42,078 nucleotides of DNA. Source: Streptomyces sp. CHD11. Lineage in GTDB: Bacteria; Actinomycetota; Actinomycetes; Streptomycetales; Streptomycetaceae. Below the pieces are notes generated by a model. It had not been told where the DNA came from and did no database searches. It worked only from the letters and a program-made list of their open reading frames with translations. Positions 16,589 through 25,173 of the stretch are shown here, in pieces (positions within the stretch are counted from its first letter, which is position 1; the number at the start of each line of letters is the position of its first letter). Where the stretch lies: positions 93,805 to 135,882 of the forward strand of contig NZ_JABTTS010000030.1 of NCBI RefSeq assembly GCF_018638295.1. Reading direction: 5' to 3'. The position numbers and the translations under genes are program-made.

Positions 16589-17098
16589 ATGCATCGCATC
16601 ATCATCGCCGTCCTGCGGCTCGGCATCGTGGCGGCGGCCGCGCTCGGCCTCTTCGGGCAGATCGTGGTGATCCCGACGACGGCCGCCGACGAGGTCGACC
16701 GCTTCCCGCCGTACGACCCGTTCGCCGTGCCCTACGTGGCGGTGGCGATCGCCGGGGTCGTCTGCGTCCAGGTGGCGCTCGTCGCCGTGTGGATGCTGCT
16801 GACCATGGTCGAGCGCGAGACGATCTTCACACCGCCGGCCTTCCGGTGGGTCGACACCCTCATCGGCTGCCTGGTCGCGGCGACGCTGCTGGCGCTCGGG
16901 GTCGCCGGGCATCTGGCCCTGGCCGACATACCCTCCCCGGACGACGGCATGGAGACCCTGGGCGCACTGGTCACCGCGATGGCGGGGGTGGGTGTGGGCG
17001 CGTCCCTCGCGATGCTCCTGGTCGTCCTGCGCGGTCTCCTGCGGAAGGCGACGCGGCTGCAGACACGGCTGCAGGACGAGACCGCCGCAGCCGGGTGA
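16589..17098 (+). CDS. DUF2975 membrane protein
   Basis: A 169-residue protein from the ATG at 16589, 10 bases after the AraC stop, so cotranscription is possible. Four membrane segments (about 5-25, 50-72, 88-110, 128-150) and the segment FTPPAFRWVDTLIG match DUF2975. Such genes are usually followed by a small XRE-type regulator (YozG type); that partner is absent here, the next gene being on the other strand. Function unknown. Confidence 0.8.
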   Translation: MHRIIIAVLRLGIVAAAALGLFGQIVVIPTTAADEVDRFPPYDPFAVPYVAVAIAGVVCVQVALVAVWMLLTMVERETIFTPPAFRWVDTLIGCLVAATLLALGVAGHLALADIPSPDDGMETLGALVTAMAGVGVGASLAMLLVVLRGLLRKATRLQTRLQDETAAAG

Positions 17099-17100
17099 GC

Positions 17101-17207
17101 CCGGGGACGGGTGAGCCCGGGGACGGGTGAGCCCGGGTCCGCCGGGTCCGCGTCCGCCGGGTCCGGGTCCGGGTCCGGCCGGCGGGGCCGGTGCGTCCGT
17201 CCGGCGG
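17101..17207. repeat. Simple repeats after DUF2975 gene
   Basis: Two and a half copies of a 17-base unit (GGGTGAGCCCGGGGAC plus one base) at 17095-17138, then reiterated GTCCGCCGG/GTCCGG. No terminator with a clear loop is seen, although GAGCCCGGG elements can fold. Probably slippage-derived. Confidence 0.6.
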
Positions 17208-17209
17208 GG

Positions 17210-17731
17210 TCAGGTCGTGGAGGGACGCTCCAGCAGGTGGGTGAACGCGTCCAGGTTGCGGGTGGACTCGCCGCGTGACACCCGCCAGTCGTACTCCTTG
17301 CGGATCGCGGTCGCGAAACCGAGCTCCAGAAGGGTGTTGAAGCTGCCGTCGGCGGCCTCGAGGACCTGGCCGAGGAGACGGTCGACCTCCTCCTCGGTGA
17401 CCGCGGGCAGGGGCAGGCGGCCGGTGACGTAGATGTCGCCGAGCGGGTCGACGGCGTAGCTCACGCCGAACAGCTTGAGGTTGCGTTCCAGGAGCCAGCG
17501 GTGGACTCCGCCCTCGTTCTCGTCGGGGTGGCGGATGACGAAGGCGTTGAGGGAGAGGGTGTGCCGGCCGGCGATCAGGGACACGGTCGTGGAGAGCTTG
17601 CGGGTGCCGGGCAGTTTCACCACGTACGAGCCCGGCGCGGGGCTCTCCCACTCCAGCCCGGTGCCCCGCAGCACGTCCTCGATGACCCGCGCCGCCCGCC
17701 GCTGCTCTGCTTCCATCGCCTTGTCAGCCAT
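17210..17731 (-). CDS. YbjN-domain protein
   Basis: A 173-residue protein from the ATG at 17731 (MADKAMEAEQRRAA). The YbjN domain spans about 15-150: the LSTTVSLIAGRHTLSLNAFV strands, HRWLLERNLKLFGVSYAVDPLGDIYVTGRLPL, and a helical end EEVDRLLGQVLEAADGSF. YbjN proteins resemble type III secretion chaperones in fold and their role in actinomycetes is not defined. Its start overlaps the mshA stop by eight bases, so it is coupled to mshA, an arrangement kept in many actinomycetes. Confidence 0.85.
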   Translation of the reverse strand: MADKAMEAEQRRAARVIEDVLRGTGLEWESPAPGSYVVKLPGTRKLSTTVSLIAGRHTLSLNAFVIRHPDENEGGVHRWLLERNLKLFGVSYAVDPLGDIYVTGRLPLPAVTEEEVDRLLGQVLEAADGSFNTLLELGFATAIRKEYDWRVSRGESTRNLDAFTHLLERPSTT

Positions 17732-19061
17732 GGTGCGAGCGTAGGTGACGGCGGTGGGCCTGGGTCGCGGCCGTGTAGACGTCGGCCGTGGCGGCGGCCG
17801 CGGTGTCCCAGCCGAAGCACTGGGCGTGCCGGGCGGCGGCCCGGCCCATGCGGTCGGCGAGGTGCGGGTGGTCGGCGAACTCGCCCAGCACACGCGCGTA
17901 GGCGCCGGGATCGTGGCCCTGGACGAGGAAGCCGGTGTGCCCGTCCCGCACGGCGACCGGGAGGCCGCCGACCGCGGCGGCGAGCACCGGGGTACCGGCG
18001 GCCTGCGCCTCTATGGCGACCAGGCCGAAGGACTCGCTGTAGGAGGGCATGACGAGCACGGACGCCGCGCGGAACCAGTCCGCGAGCCGCTCCTGCTCCA
18101 CGGGCGGGTGGAAACGGACGACGTCGGCGATGCCGAGCCGAGCGGCGAGCTTCTGCAGGCCCTCCGGCTTGGCGAGGCCGCTGCCGCTGGGGCCGCCCAC
18201 GACGGGGACGCAGAGGCGTGAGCGCAGCTCGGGGCGTGTCTCGAGCAGGGCGGCCACCGCGCGCAGGAGCACGTCGGGCGCCTTGAGGGGTTGTATGCGG
18301 CCCGCGAAGAGGGGGATCAGGGCGTCGCCGGGCAGCCCGAGGCGGGCCCGCGCGGCGGCGCGGCCGTCGGCGGGGCGGAAGCGGCCCAGGTTCACGCCGG
18401 GGTGGACGACGGCGACCTTGCCGGGGTCGGCGGCGTAGTGCTCGACGAGCTCGCCCGCCTCCTCGTCGGTGTTGGCGATCAGCCGGTCGGCGGCGGTGAC
18501 GATCTGGGTCTCACCGATGACACGGGCGGCGGGCTCGGGGGTGTCGCCGTCGGCCAGGTTGGCGTTCTTGACCTTGGCCATGGTGTGCATGGCGTGCACC
18601 AGGGGGACGCCCCAGCGCTGGGCGGCCAGCCAGCCGACATGGCCGGAGAGCCAGTAGTGGGAGTGGACCAGGTCGTAGTGGCCGGGGCGGTGGCCGGCCC
18701 AGGCCTGCATCACGCCGTGGGTGAAGGCGCACAGCTGGGCGGGGAGGTCCTCCTTGGCGAGGCCCTCGTACGGGCCCGCGTCGACGTGCCGGACGAGGAC
18801 CCCGGGGGCCAGCTCCACGCTGGGCGGGAGGGCGGCGGCGGTCGCGCGGGTGAAGATCTCGACCTCGATGTTGATCGCGGCGAGGCGCTGCGCGAGCTCC
18901 ACGATGTAGACGTTCATGCCGCCCGCGTCGCCGGTGCCCGGCTGGTGGAGCGGAGAGGTGTGCACGGAGAGCATCGCCACGCGGCGGGGCCTGCGGTGCA
19001 GCCGCAGCCTCGCCGGTGCGGCGGGCGAACGCCGCCCGAGCCTCGCGATGTACTGGCTCAC
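17724..19061 (-). CDS. mshA: D-inositol-3-phosphate glycosyltransferase MshA
   Basis: First enzyme of mycothiol synthesis: transfers GlcNAc from UDP-GlcNAc to 1D-myo-inositol 3-phosphate. A GT-B fold GT4 enzyme of 445 residues. The N-terminal Gly-rich loop VHTSPLHQPGTGDAGGMNVYI is diagnostic for MshA; the HSHYWLSGHVG and VHAMHTMAKVKN segments, and the C-terminal EX7E signature in MPSYSESFGLVAIEAQAAGTP, complete it. GTG start at 19061 follows GAGGAGGAAC. The basic first 28 residues are an extension before the catalytic fold. Confidence 0.96.
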   Translation of the reverse strand: MSQYIARLGRRSPAAPARLRLHRRPRRVAMLSVHTSPLHQPGTGDAGGMNVYIVELAQRLAAINIEVEIFTRATAAALPPSVELAPGVLVRHVDAGPYEGLAKEDLPAQLCAFTHGVMQAWAGHRPGHYDLVHSHYWLSGHVGWLAAQRWGVPLVHAMHTMAKVKNANLADGDTPEPAARVIGETQIVTAADRLIANTDEEAGELVEHYAADPGKVAVVHPGVNLGRFRPADGRAAARARLGLPGDALIPLFAGRIQPLKAPDVLLRAVAALLETRPELRSRLCVPVVGGPSGSGLAKPEGLQKLAARLGIADVVRFHPPVEQERLADWFRAASVLVMPSYSESFGLVAIEAQAAGTPVLAAAVGGLPVAVRDGHTGFLVQGHDPGAYARVLGEFADHPHLADRMGRAAARHAQCFGWDTAAAATADVYTAATQAHRRHLRSHHG

Positions 19062-19277
19062 GTGGCGTTCCTCCTCGCTGTGGGCACGGCTGCCGGAGGG
19101 TCGTGCGGGCCCTCGGTGGCCTCAACACCGGAAGGTTCGGTCCCCATTTCCGGTCGGGCTCTCCGGTTTCCGTCTTTGCCGAATCATTACCGGCTGTCGC
19201 TCAACCGTTCGAGGATGGTGTGCGTGGCGCCGTGGCGCCGTGGCGGGCGTACCGGAGGGGCCCGCGGCCCGCAGCCC

Positions 19278-19343
19278 GCACTGCGCACTGCGCACGCCGC
19301 ACGCCGCACGCCGCACGCCGCACTCCGCACGCCGCACTCCGCG
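19278..19343. repeat. Heptamer tandem repeat (CGCACGC / CGCACTC)
   Basis: About nine units of a 7-base motif, CGCACGC alternating with CGCACTC or CGCACTG, in tandem. Being seven bases long it cannot be read as a frame-keeping coding repeat. It lies about 55-120 bp upstream of the leaderless methyltransferase gene, so copy number could alter promoter context. Confidence 0.8.
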
Positions 19344-19385
19344 AAGGCAGCGCTTCCTTCCCGCCGCTCCGCCCGGGTACCCGCT

Positions 19386-19391
19386 TACCCT
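19386..19391 (+). promoter_or_regulatory. Leaderless -10 element for the downstream methyltransferase
   Basis: TACCCT fits the actinobacterial -10 consensus TAnnnT and ends seven bases before ATG 19399. No ribosome-binding sequence precedes that ATG. This spacing is the usual one for transcripts that start at the A of the start codon. Confidence 0.5.
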
Positions 19392-19398
19392 CATGGGT

Positions 19399-20220
19399 AT
19401 GACAGCCCGCGCCGCCTCCCTCTCCGTCGTGGGCACGGTGACGCGCGGGACCACCAACCCCAACCGGCTGCGCCGCATGGACCGCTGGATCGCGGCCGCA
19501 CACGGCGCGGAACTGCGCCGCGCGGAGGACCCCGCAGCCGTCGACCTGGGGTACGGCGCGGCGCCCTGGACGGCGGTCGAGCTGCTGGACCGGCTGCGCT
19601 CCGTGGCGCCGCGCGCGCATGTCACGGGCGTGGAGATCGAACCGGCCCGGGTCACGGCGGCCCGGCCCTACGAGCGCGACGGCCTGGTCTTCCTCCGTGG
19701 CGGCTTCGAGATCCCGGTGCCGGGACGGCCGCTGCTGATCCGCGCGGCGAACGTGCTGCGCCAGTACGACGAGGCCGAGGTGTCAGCCGTGTGGCGGCGG
19801 CTGTGCGCGCGGCTCGCGCCGGCCGACCCGGGGACGGGCTCGCGCGGCGGACTGCTGGTCGAGGGAACCTGCGACGAGATCGGACGCCGGCACGTGTGGG
19901 TCGCGCTCGGGCCCGAAGGGCCTCGCACGGTGACCTTCGCGACCCGGCTGGGTTCGCTGGAGCGCCCGTCGGACCTGGCCGAACGGCTGCCGAAGGCGCT
20001 CATCCACCGCAACGTCCCCGGCGAGCCGGTGCACGCCTTCCTGCGCGACTTCGACCGCGCCTGGGCGGCCGCCGCGCCCTACGCCTCGTACGGCGCCCGG
20101 CAGCGCTGGATCCGGACGGCGGGGGACCTCACGGCCGACTGGCCGGTGACGGACGGACCGGCACGGTGGCGCCAGGGGGAGATCACGGTGCGCTGGGAGG
20201 CACTGGCTCCGCGGGGATGA
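19399..20220 (+). CDS. Predicted class I SAM-dependent methyltransferase
   Basis: A 273-residue protein from ATG 19399; an in-frame ATG at 19393 is an alternative, but the TACCCT box seven bases upstream favours a leaderless start at 19399. VDLGYGAAPWTAVELLDRL is a SAM motif I variant and VTGVEIEPARV carries the acidic ribose-binding residue; RAANVLRQYDEAEV resembles the substrate region of small-molecule methyltransferases. Divergent from mshA, conserved in that position in Streptomyces to my recollection. Substrate unknown. Confidence 0.75.
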   Translation: MTARAASLSVVGTVTRGTTNPNRLRRMDRWIAAAHGAELRRAEDPAAVDLGYGAAPWTAVELLDRLRSVAPRAHVTGVEIEPARVTAARPYERDGLVFLRGGFEIPVPGRPLLIRAANVLRQYDEAEVSAVWRRLCARLAPADPGTGSRGGLLVEGTCDEIGRRHVWVALGPEGPRTVTFATRLGSLERPSDLAERLPKALIHRNVPGEPVHAFLRDFDRAWAAAAPYASYGARQRWIRTAGDLTADWPVTDGPARWRQGEITVRWEALAPRG

Positions 20221-20434
20221 CGCGGCGCCGGGGCCACCGAAGCACCGCCGGAGGAAGCATCACAGGGGAACGATCCCCGTGAGCCGTTCGTCGCATGGGC
20301 GGGGCGATCGCCGCGCCGGGCAATGACGGACGGGGAGAGGCGGGAAGCACTCCCTCTGTCGTTTCGCGCGCCGACATGGCAACATCCCCCCGACGACTGA
20401 ATGTTACTGACGGTTAATCACGTGGGGGTCCGTC

Positions 20435-21529
20435 ATGGGAGCAGGCAAGCGCGGGTTGCTCACGGCGGCCGTGGCCGTGGTCTGCGCGGTCACGGTACTG
20501 GCGGTGCCGGGCACCGCGTTCGCGGCGCCCACTCCCCCGTCGCCGCCTCCGGGCACGGCCGCGAGCGTCACCGTGGTGGTCACCGACCAGCAGCTCGAAG
20601 CCGTGCGCAAGAAGCTCGAGAGGCTCTACCGCGCGGCGGCCGTGGCCACCGAGGAGTACAACGCCGCCGAGGAGAAGGCGCAGAAGCAGTCGGCCGAGAT
20701 CGTCCGGCTGGCGAAGAAGATCGTCGACGGCCGGGAGAAGCTGGCCGAGCTGAAGGCCCGCGCCGGCGCCGCGGCCGCCGCCCAGTACCGCGGTGGCGGG
20801 CTGCCGCCCGAGGCTCACCTCATGCTGAGCGACGATCCGCAGGACTTCCTCGACGGCGCGGGACGGGTGCGGCAGGGCGAGCACGCGACCAGAGGGCTGC
20901 TCGGCGAGAAGACCCGCGTCCAGCAGGACCTGGAGCAGTACGCGCAGGACGCGGACGCGCAGTGGAGGAAGCTGGAGGCGGGCCGCAGGGCGAAGGCCAC
21001 GGCGCAGAAGAAGATCGAGAAGCAGATCGAGGCGGCCGAGAAGGTCGAGTCCGAGCTGGAGCAGGAGGAGAGGGAGCGCCTGCACCGGCTGGAGCGGCAG
21101 GCCGCCGACCGGGCCCAGGCGAGCTGGCTGGGCTCCGGCGCCCTCGCCGGGATCGACGGCAAGGCGACGCCCCAGGGCAGGAAGGCCGTGGCGTACGCCA
21201 CCGCGCAGATCGGGAAGCCGTACCAGTGGGGCGCCGAGGGCCCGAACACGTACGACTGCTCCGGACTGACCTCGCAGGCCTGGATATCGGCCGGACTGGG
21301 CATGCCGCGCACCTCACAGGCGCAGTGGCAGCAGCTGACCCGGGTCGACGTGGGAGACATGCGCCCCGGTGACCTCATCATCTACTTCGGCGACGCAAGC
21401 CATGTGGGGATGTACGTCGGCGACGGCGTCATGGTGCACGCCCCGCGTCCCGGCCGGTCGGTGACGCTCGCGGGTGCCGGATCGATGCCGATCCTCGGGG
21501 TCGTACGGCCGGACCCCGCGGCGAACTGA
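20435..21529 (+). CDS. Secreted NlpC/P60 peptidoglycan endopeptidase
   Basis: A 364-residue exported cell-wall hydrolase (D,L-endopeptidase type). Signal peptide about 1-30 ends in AFAAP. A long helical coiled coil spans about 45-225, rich in Lys, Glu, Ala and Gln. The C-terminal NlpC/P60 domain (about 245-360) has the catalytic Cys in YDCSGLTSQAW, the His in ASHVGMYVGDG and a third polar residue in MVHAPRPG. The coiled coil probably holds the catalytic domain inactive or docks it to a divisome partner, as in RipA- and CwlO-like proteins. Upstream 214 bp contain a small GGGGA/TCCCC inverted repeat (20263-20276), but I see no c-di-AMP riboswitch core. Confidence 0.92.
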   Translation: MGAGKRGLLTAAVAVVCAVTVLAVPGTAFAAPTPPSPPPGTAASVTVVVTDQQLEAVRKKLERLYRAAAVATEEYNAAEEKAQKQSAEIVRLAKKIVDGREKLAELKARAGAAAAAQYRGGGLPPEAHLMLSDDPQDFLDGAGRVRQGEHATRGLLGEKTRVQQDLEQYAQDADAQWRKLEAGRRAKATAQKKIEKQIEAAEKVESELEQEERERLHRLERQAADRAQASWLGSGALAGIDGKATPQGRKAVAYATAQIGKPYQWGAEGPNTYDCSGLTSQAWISAGLGMPRTSQAQWQQLTRVDVGDMRPGDLIIYFGDASHVGMYVGDGVMVHAPRPGRSVTLAGAGSMPILGVVRPDPAAN

Positions 21530-21941
21530 CCGTCGGGAGCCCAGCACGCCACCCCGCGCAGCACCAGCCCACAGCGCCCCGCTCCGCACCGCCTCACAGC
21601 CCCGCCGTGCCCACCCACGGCATCTCGATCCGCTCAACGGCCGGGCAGAGCAGGCAAAGTGACCCAAAGCACGTCGATCTTGCCGACAAACTCCCCGTGG
21701 ACGTGACGTTCGTCATTTCCCCGTCACCTCCGGCCTGTCCAACTGCGGTAGCAAACGCGGCATATGACAGCGGCCGGCGGCACGGCGGCGTGGTTCACAC
21801 CATTCCGCTGCGGCGCCGTCAACCGCTATCGTCCCCGTTCGAAGGGGCAGCCCCTGCTCGCACAGAGAGCCGCGAGCCGGGGACAGGGCCGAGATCCGTC
21901 GCCCCGCCATGCCCTCGGGGGGAGGGAAGGAACCCGTAACA
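21530..21941. other. Intergenic region NlpC/P60 - SpoIIE-type phosphatase
   Basis: About 410 bp without a convincing gene. It should contain the end of the peptidase transcript and the phosphatase promoter. TGACG-TT-CGTCA (21704-21715) is a perfect 12-base palindrome, a candidate operator. The region 21640-21790 is less GC-rich than its surroundings, promoter-like. Confidence 0.45.
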
Positions 21942-23315
21942 ATGCCCGCACCCGTACCGCGGCAGAGAGCGATCCCGGCCGCGGAAGGTGGTCAGGCGCC
22001 CGCCGCCGCACAGCAAGAAGGCTCCGCCCAGGTCTCCTCGGCGGCCGGCACGGCCGCCGCCGCGCGCCAGGCCACCGCCCCGTCCGGGCACAGCGCCGCG
22101 GACCGGACGGCCGGCACCGCGCCGGACCGGGCCGAGACGTCCGCCCACACCCACCTCACCCTGCTGCTGATCGAGGACGACCCCGGCGGGTCGCCGATCG
22201 TGCCGGACCTGCTCGACCCGTCCGGCAGACCTGTTCGCGTCCGCACCGCCCGCAACCTCACCGAGGCCGAGCGGCTGCTGACCGACGACGTCCACTGCAT
22301 CCTGCTGGACCTCGCGCTGCCCGCGCCGGGCCGCACCGGCGACGACGAGCTGGCCGTGCTGAAGCGCGTGCTCGAGATCGCGCCCCGGCACGCCGTCCTC
22401 GCCCTGACCGGCGCCGACGACACCGAGCGCGGCGCGGAGGCGGTGCGCGTGGGCGCCCAGGACTATCTCGTCCGCGACGAGCTGGACGGCCGGCTGCTGA
22501 GCCGGGCGATCCGCTACGCGGTGGAGCGCAAGCGGTCCGACTCCGCCGAGCGGCGCCTCGCCGAGGGCCGCGTGCGCGCCCAGGAGAACCGCCGGCTGGA
22601 GCGCGGCCTGCTGCCGACGCCGCTGCTGGACGGCTCCCCGCTCCGGTTCGCCGCCCGCTACCGGCCCGGCCGCTCGCGTGCGCTGCTGGGAGGCGACTTC
22701 TACGACGTCGTCCGCACCCCGGACGGCACCGTGCACGCCATGATCGGCGACGTCTGCGGGCACGGCCCGGACGAGGCCGCCCTCGGCGTGGAGCTGCGCA
22801 TCGCCTGGCGTGCGCTGACCCTGGCGGGGCTGTGCGGGGACCAGCTGCTCGGCACACTGCAGCAGGTGCTGGAGCACGAGCGCCCGGACGACGAGATCTT
22901 CGCGACCCTGTGCACGGTGGACATCGCGCCGGACGGCCGCCGGGCGGGCCTCTGCCTGGCCGGACACCCCTCGCCGCTGCTCGCCCGGCCGGGCATGCCC
23001 GCACGCCTGCTGCCGGACGACAACAACGGACCGGCGCTCGGACTGCTGCCGGGCGCCCGCTGGCCGCGGATGCAGATGGAGCTGGGCGCCGAGTGGAGCC
23101 TGATGCTCTACACCGACGGCCTGATCGAGGGCCGGGTCGGCGACACCGGCGAGCGGCTCGGCCAGGAGGGCATGGTGGACATGATCCGCAGGCAGCTCTC
23201 CGAGGGGCTGAGCGGCGAGCAGCTGCTGCGGACCGCCGTGAACGAGGTGCGGGACCTCAACGGGGGAGAGCTGACGGACGACGTGGCGGTACTGCTGCTG
23301 GACCGGGGGGCGTGA
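21942..23315 (+). CDS. Receiver-like domain fused to SpoIIE-type PP2C phosphatase
   Basis: A 457-residue soluble protein. Residues 1-68 are Ala/Pro-rich and disordered. A receiver-like domain (about 70-195) keeps acidic residues E78/D79/D80, the probable phosphoacceptor D123 (ILLDLALP) and T156 (LTGAD), but the conserved Lys is Arg178 (DYLVRDEL). The C-terminal PP2C domain has metal-binding LLGGDFYDVV, GDVCGHGPDEAAL, LYTDGLIEGR and TDDVAVLLL. Such phosphatases dephosphorylate anti-anti-sigma factors. The start at 21942 is chosen for GGAGGGAAGG just upstream; an ATG at 21909 is in frame. No partner anti-sigma gene is adjacent. Confidence 0.9.
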   Translation: MPAPVPRQRAIPAAEGGQAPAAAQQEGSAQVSSAAGTAAAARQATAPSGHSAADRTAGTAPDRAETSAHTHLTLLLIEDDPGGSPIVPDLLDPSGRPVRVRTARNLTEAERLLTDDVHCILLDLALPAPGRTGDDELAVLKRVLEIAPRHAVLALTGADDTERGAEAVRVGAQDYLVRDELDGRLLSRAIRYAVERKRSDSAERRLAEGRVRAQENRRLERGLLPTPLLDGSPLRFAARYRPGRSRALLGGDFYDVVRTPDGTVHAMIGDVCGHGPDEAALGVELRIAWRALTLAGLCGDQLLGTLQQVLEHERPDDEIFATLCTVDIAPDGRRAGLCLAGHPSPLLARPGMPARLLPDDNNGPALGLLPGARWPRMQMELGAEWSLMLYTDGLIEGRVGDTGERLGQEGMVDMIRRQLSEGLSGEQLLRTAVNEVRDLNGGELTDDVAVLLLDRGA

Positions 23316-23372
23316 ACCGCCCCCCCGGCCGGCCGCGCCGTCACCCGGAACGGGGGGACGGCCCGGCGTGCG

Positions 23373-23726
23373 TCAGCGGCCGCCGTTGTACGGGCCGTAG
23401 GGGCCGTCGCTGCTGGAGCCGCCCCGATGGGCGCGGCCGCCGCCGGGCAGGCCCCGCAGAGCCGGGCGGACGTCGACCATGTACACGATGGTCGCGATCA
23501 GTCCGATGATCGGCAGGAACGACAGGATGTTGAAGATCAGGTTCACCACGAAGGCGAGGGCGAGGATGATCAGCCAGAACGGCTTGGTCTTCTTGTCCGC
23601 CGCGCGGTAGGCGTCCTCACGACGCGTCGCGGCGTCGATCAGCGCGAAGCCGCTGAAAACGATCAGACCCATGCTCAGCAGCCACATGAACCCCGCGAAG
23701 CCCTGCATCAGCACAACGTCCACCAC
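23373..23726 (-). CDS. DUF2516 membrane protein
   Basis: A 117-residue protein with two membrane helices (about 8-30 and 50-85) separated by a charged loop (DAATRREDAYRAADKKTK), followed by a Gly/Tyr-rich tail. The pattern is that of DUF2516, a small actinobacterial membrane protein family with unknown role. GTG at 23726 is taken; a second GTG and an ATG within eight codons are alternatives. It lies downstream of the HBHA-like gene on the same strand, separated by a strong hairpin. Confidence 0.8.
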   Translation of the reverse strand: MVDVVLMQGFAGFMWLLSMGLIVFSGFALIDAATRREDAYRAADKKTKPFWLIILALAFVVNLIFNILSFLPIIGLIATIVYMVDVRPALRGLPGGGRAHRGGSSSDGPYGPYNGGR

Positions 23727-23788
23727 CCGATTCCGCTCGTCGTCTACGCCGTCACCGTACCCGCATCCCCCGGCCGGCTATCCGGAGA

Positions 23789-23821
23789 ACGGGCCGGGAC
23801 TCCGCAGAGTGCCCGGCCCGT
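23789..23821 (-). terminator. Terminator after HBHA-like gene
   Basis: ACGGGCCGGGACTC (23789-23802) pairs with GAGT-G-CCCGGCCCGT (23807-23821), a 14-bp stem with one bulged G and a CGCA loop, 36 bases past the HBHA-like stop. No T-tract. It probably separates that gene from DUF2516. Confidence 0.7.
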
Positions 23822-23857
23822 CACACCATCCCGCTCCCGGCTTCCGCTCCCCGTGTC

Positions 23858-24493
23858 CTACTTCGCGGGCGGGGTCGTCTTCTTCGCGCTGGTCTTGCGC
23901 GCCGGGGCCTTCTTGGCGGCGGGCTTCTTCACCTCGGCACCGTTCGGGACACCGGCGGCCGGCTTGTCGTCCCTGACCTGGACCGGCTCGGGCCGGGCCG
24001 CGGGCTTCGGCTCCACGACCGGCTCGGCGACCGGCTCGGCAGCGGGCTCGACCGCCACGGCGATGTCCTCGATGCCCTCGGCGGCCTCGCCGCGCCAGGT
24101 CTTCACGGTCTGCTCGCCGCGCTCGGCGACCTTCTCGTAGGTCTCGCGGGCCTTGACCGCGTACTCGGCGGCGATGCCGACGCTGCGCAGCGCGAGGTCC
24201 TGGGCGTTCTCGCCGAGCTTCTTCAGGTCGGTGTCGAGCGAGCCGATGAGCTCGCCGACCTTGACCTGGAGGTTCTCCTGCGTCTCCCGGGCCCGGACGG
24301 TCGCCCGCTCCTGGACGGCCTTGGGGTCGGTGCTCCGCACCTTCTCGATGCGGGCCGGTGCCTCCGCACGCAGCTGCTCCACCAGCGCCGGCACCTTCTT
24401 GGCCTGCTGCAGCGCGAGATCGGCGGTACCGGCGGCGAAGTAGAGCGGGGTCGGGTCGCTGAGGGTCTTGCGCAGGTCGTCGGTGATGGCCAT
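23858..24493 (-). CDS. HBHA-like (heparin-binding hemagglutinin homologue) protein
   Basis: A 211-residue protein with the organisation of mycobacterial HBHA: N-terminal part (MAITDDLRKTLSDPTPLYFAAGTADLA) leading to a long amphipathic coiled coil to about 145, then an acidic Pro/Glu/Val stretch and a Lys/Ala/Pro tail (KKPAAKKAPARKTSAKK) that can bind polyanions. In mycobacteria HBHA is a surface adhesin; in Streptomyces related proteins are cytoplasmic or envelope-associated and may bind DNA or membranes. No signal peptide is seen. It follows the XRE regulator by about 80 bp. Confidence 0.8.
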   Translation of the reverse strand: MAITDDLRKTLSDPTPLYFAAGTADLALQQAKKVPALVEQLRAEAPARIEKVRSTDPKAVQERATVRARETQENLQVKVGELIGSLDTDLKKLGENAQDLALRSVGIAAEYAVKARETYEKVAERGEQTVKTWRGEAAEGIEDIAVAVEPAAEPVAEPVVEPKPAARPEPVQVRDDKPAAGVPNGAEVKKPAAKKAPARKTSAKKTTPPAK

Positions 24494-24571
24494 GGTGATG
24501 GTCCTCCCGGATATCGTTTCGGCTGAGGGTTGTATGTGCTCCGCGGCAGGCGGCCGGTGCCCTGGTCCGGC

Positions 24572-25147
24572 TCAGCCGGCCGTCCGCCGCGGATCGCTGT
24601 CACTGTCACTGTCGATGTCACCGGCCGCGCCGGGCCGGCTCCTGCCGGGCGTACCGCTGCGGGCCTTGTGGCTCCGGCGTATCACGGCATCGCTCTCCGG
24701 GACGTCCAACGCGCGGTCACCCGCATCTGCGGCCCCGGCCGCCTCGGACACCCCGGCCGCCTCCGCCACCTCTGCCGCATCCGCGTACTCGGCGCCGCCG
24801 AACCCGTTCTCCTTGCGGAACGACTCGTAGATCTGGAGCAGCACCTGCTTCTGACGCTCGGTCAGCGTGGGGTCGGCGATCAGCACGGCACGGGTCTCCA
24901 TCTCGTCCCGGTCCCGCTCCGCGTCGAGGATGCCAGCCCGGACGTACAGCGTCTCGGCGGAGATCCGCAGCGCCTTGGCGACCTGCTGCAGCACCTCCGC
25001 GCTGGGCTTGCGCAGCCCGCGCTCGATCTGGCTGAGATAGGGATTGGACACCCCGGCAGCCTCGGCGAGCTGCCGCAGCGACAGCTGAGCGCTGCGCCGC
25101 TGCTCGCGCAGGTACTCACCGAGATTGCCGACGTTGAGCGAAGCCAT
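24572..25147 (-). CDS. XRE-family transcriptional regulator
   Basis: A 191-residue protein from the ATG at 25147 (MASLNVGNLGEYLREQRR). HTH_XRE domain about 8-65: LSLRQLAEAAGVSNPYLSQIERGLRKPSAEVLQQVAKAL. The middle helical part (about 65-120) ends LTERQKQVLLQIYESFRKEN, typical of this conserved actinobacterial regulator. The tail from 125 is low-complexity (Ala/Asp then SDSDSD). GGAGGC precedes the ATG. A perfect palindrome over its promoter suggests autoregulation. The HBHA-like gene just downstream is a likely target or operon partner. Confidence 0.9.
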   Translation of the reverse strand: MASLNVGNLGEYLREQRRSAQLSLRQLAEAAGVSNPYLSQIERGLRKPSAEVLQQVAKALRISAETLYVRAGILDAERDRDEMETRAVLIADPTLTERQKQVLLQIYESFRKENGFGGAEYADAAEVAEAAGVSEAAGAADAGDRALDVPESDAVIRRSHKARSGTPGRSRPGAAGDIDSDSDSDPRRTAG

Positions 25148-25173
25148 GCCTCCACTGTGCCGCACCATGCTAA

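Larger units (their letters stand above)
19062..19398. other. Divergent intergenic region mshA / methyltransferase
   Basis: About 340 bp holding the mshA ribosome-binding site and presumably both promoters. The right half is a heptamer tandem repeat (19278-19343). No coding bias seen. Confidence 0.5.

Noticed and set aside
20221..20434. Possible c-di-AMP (ydaO) riboswitch upstream of the NlpC/P60 gene
   Set aside because: Such genes often have one, but the conserved core sequences are not visible; only a short GGGGA/TCCCC inverted repeat is seen.
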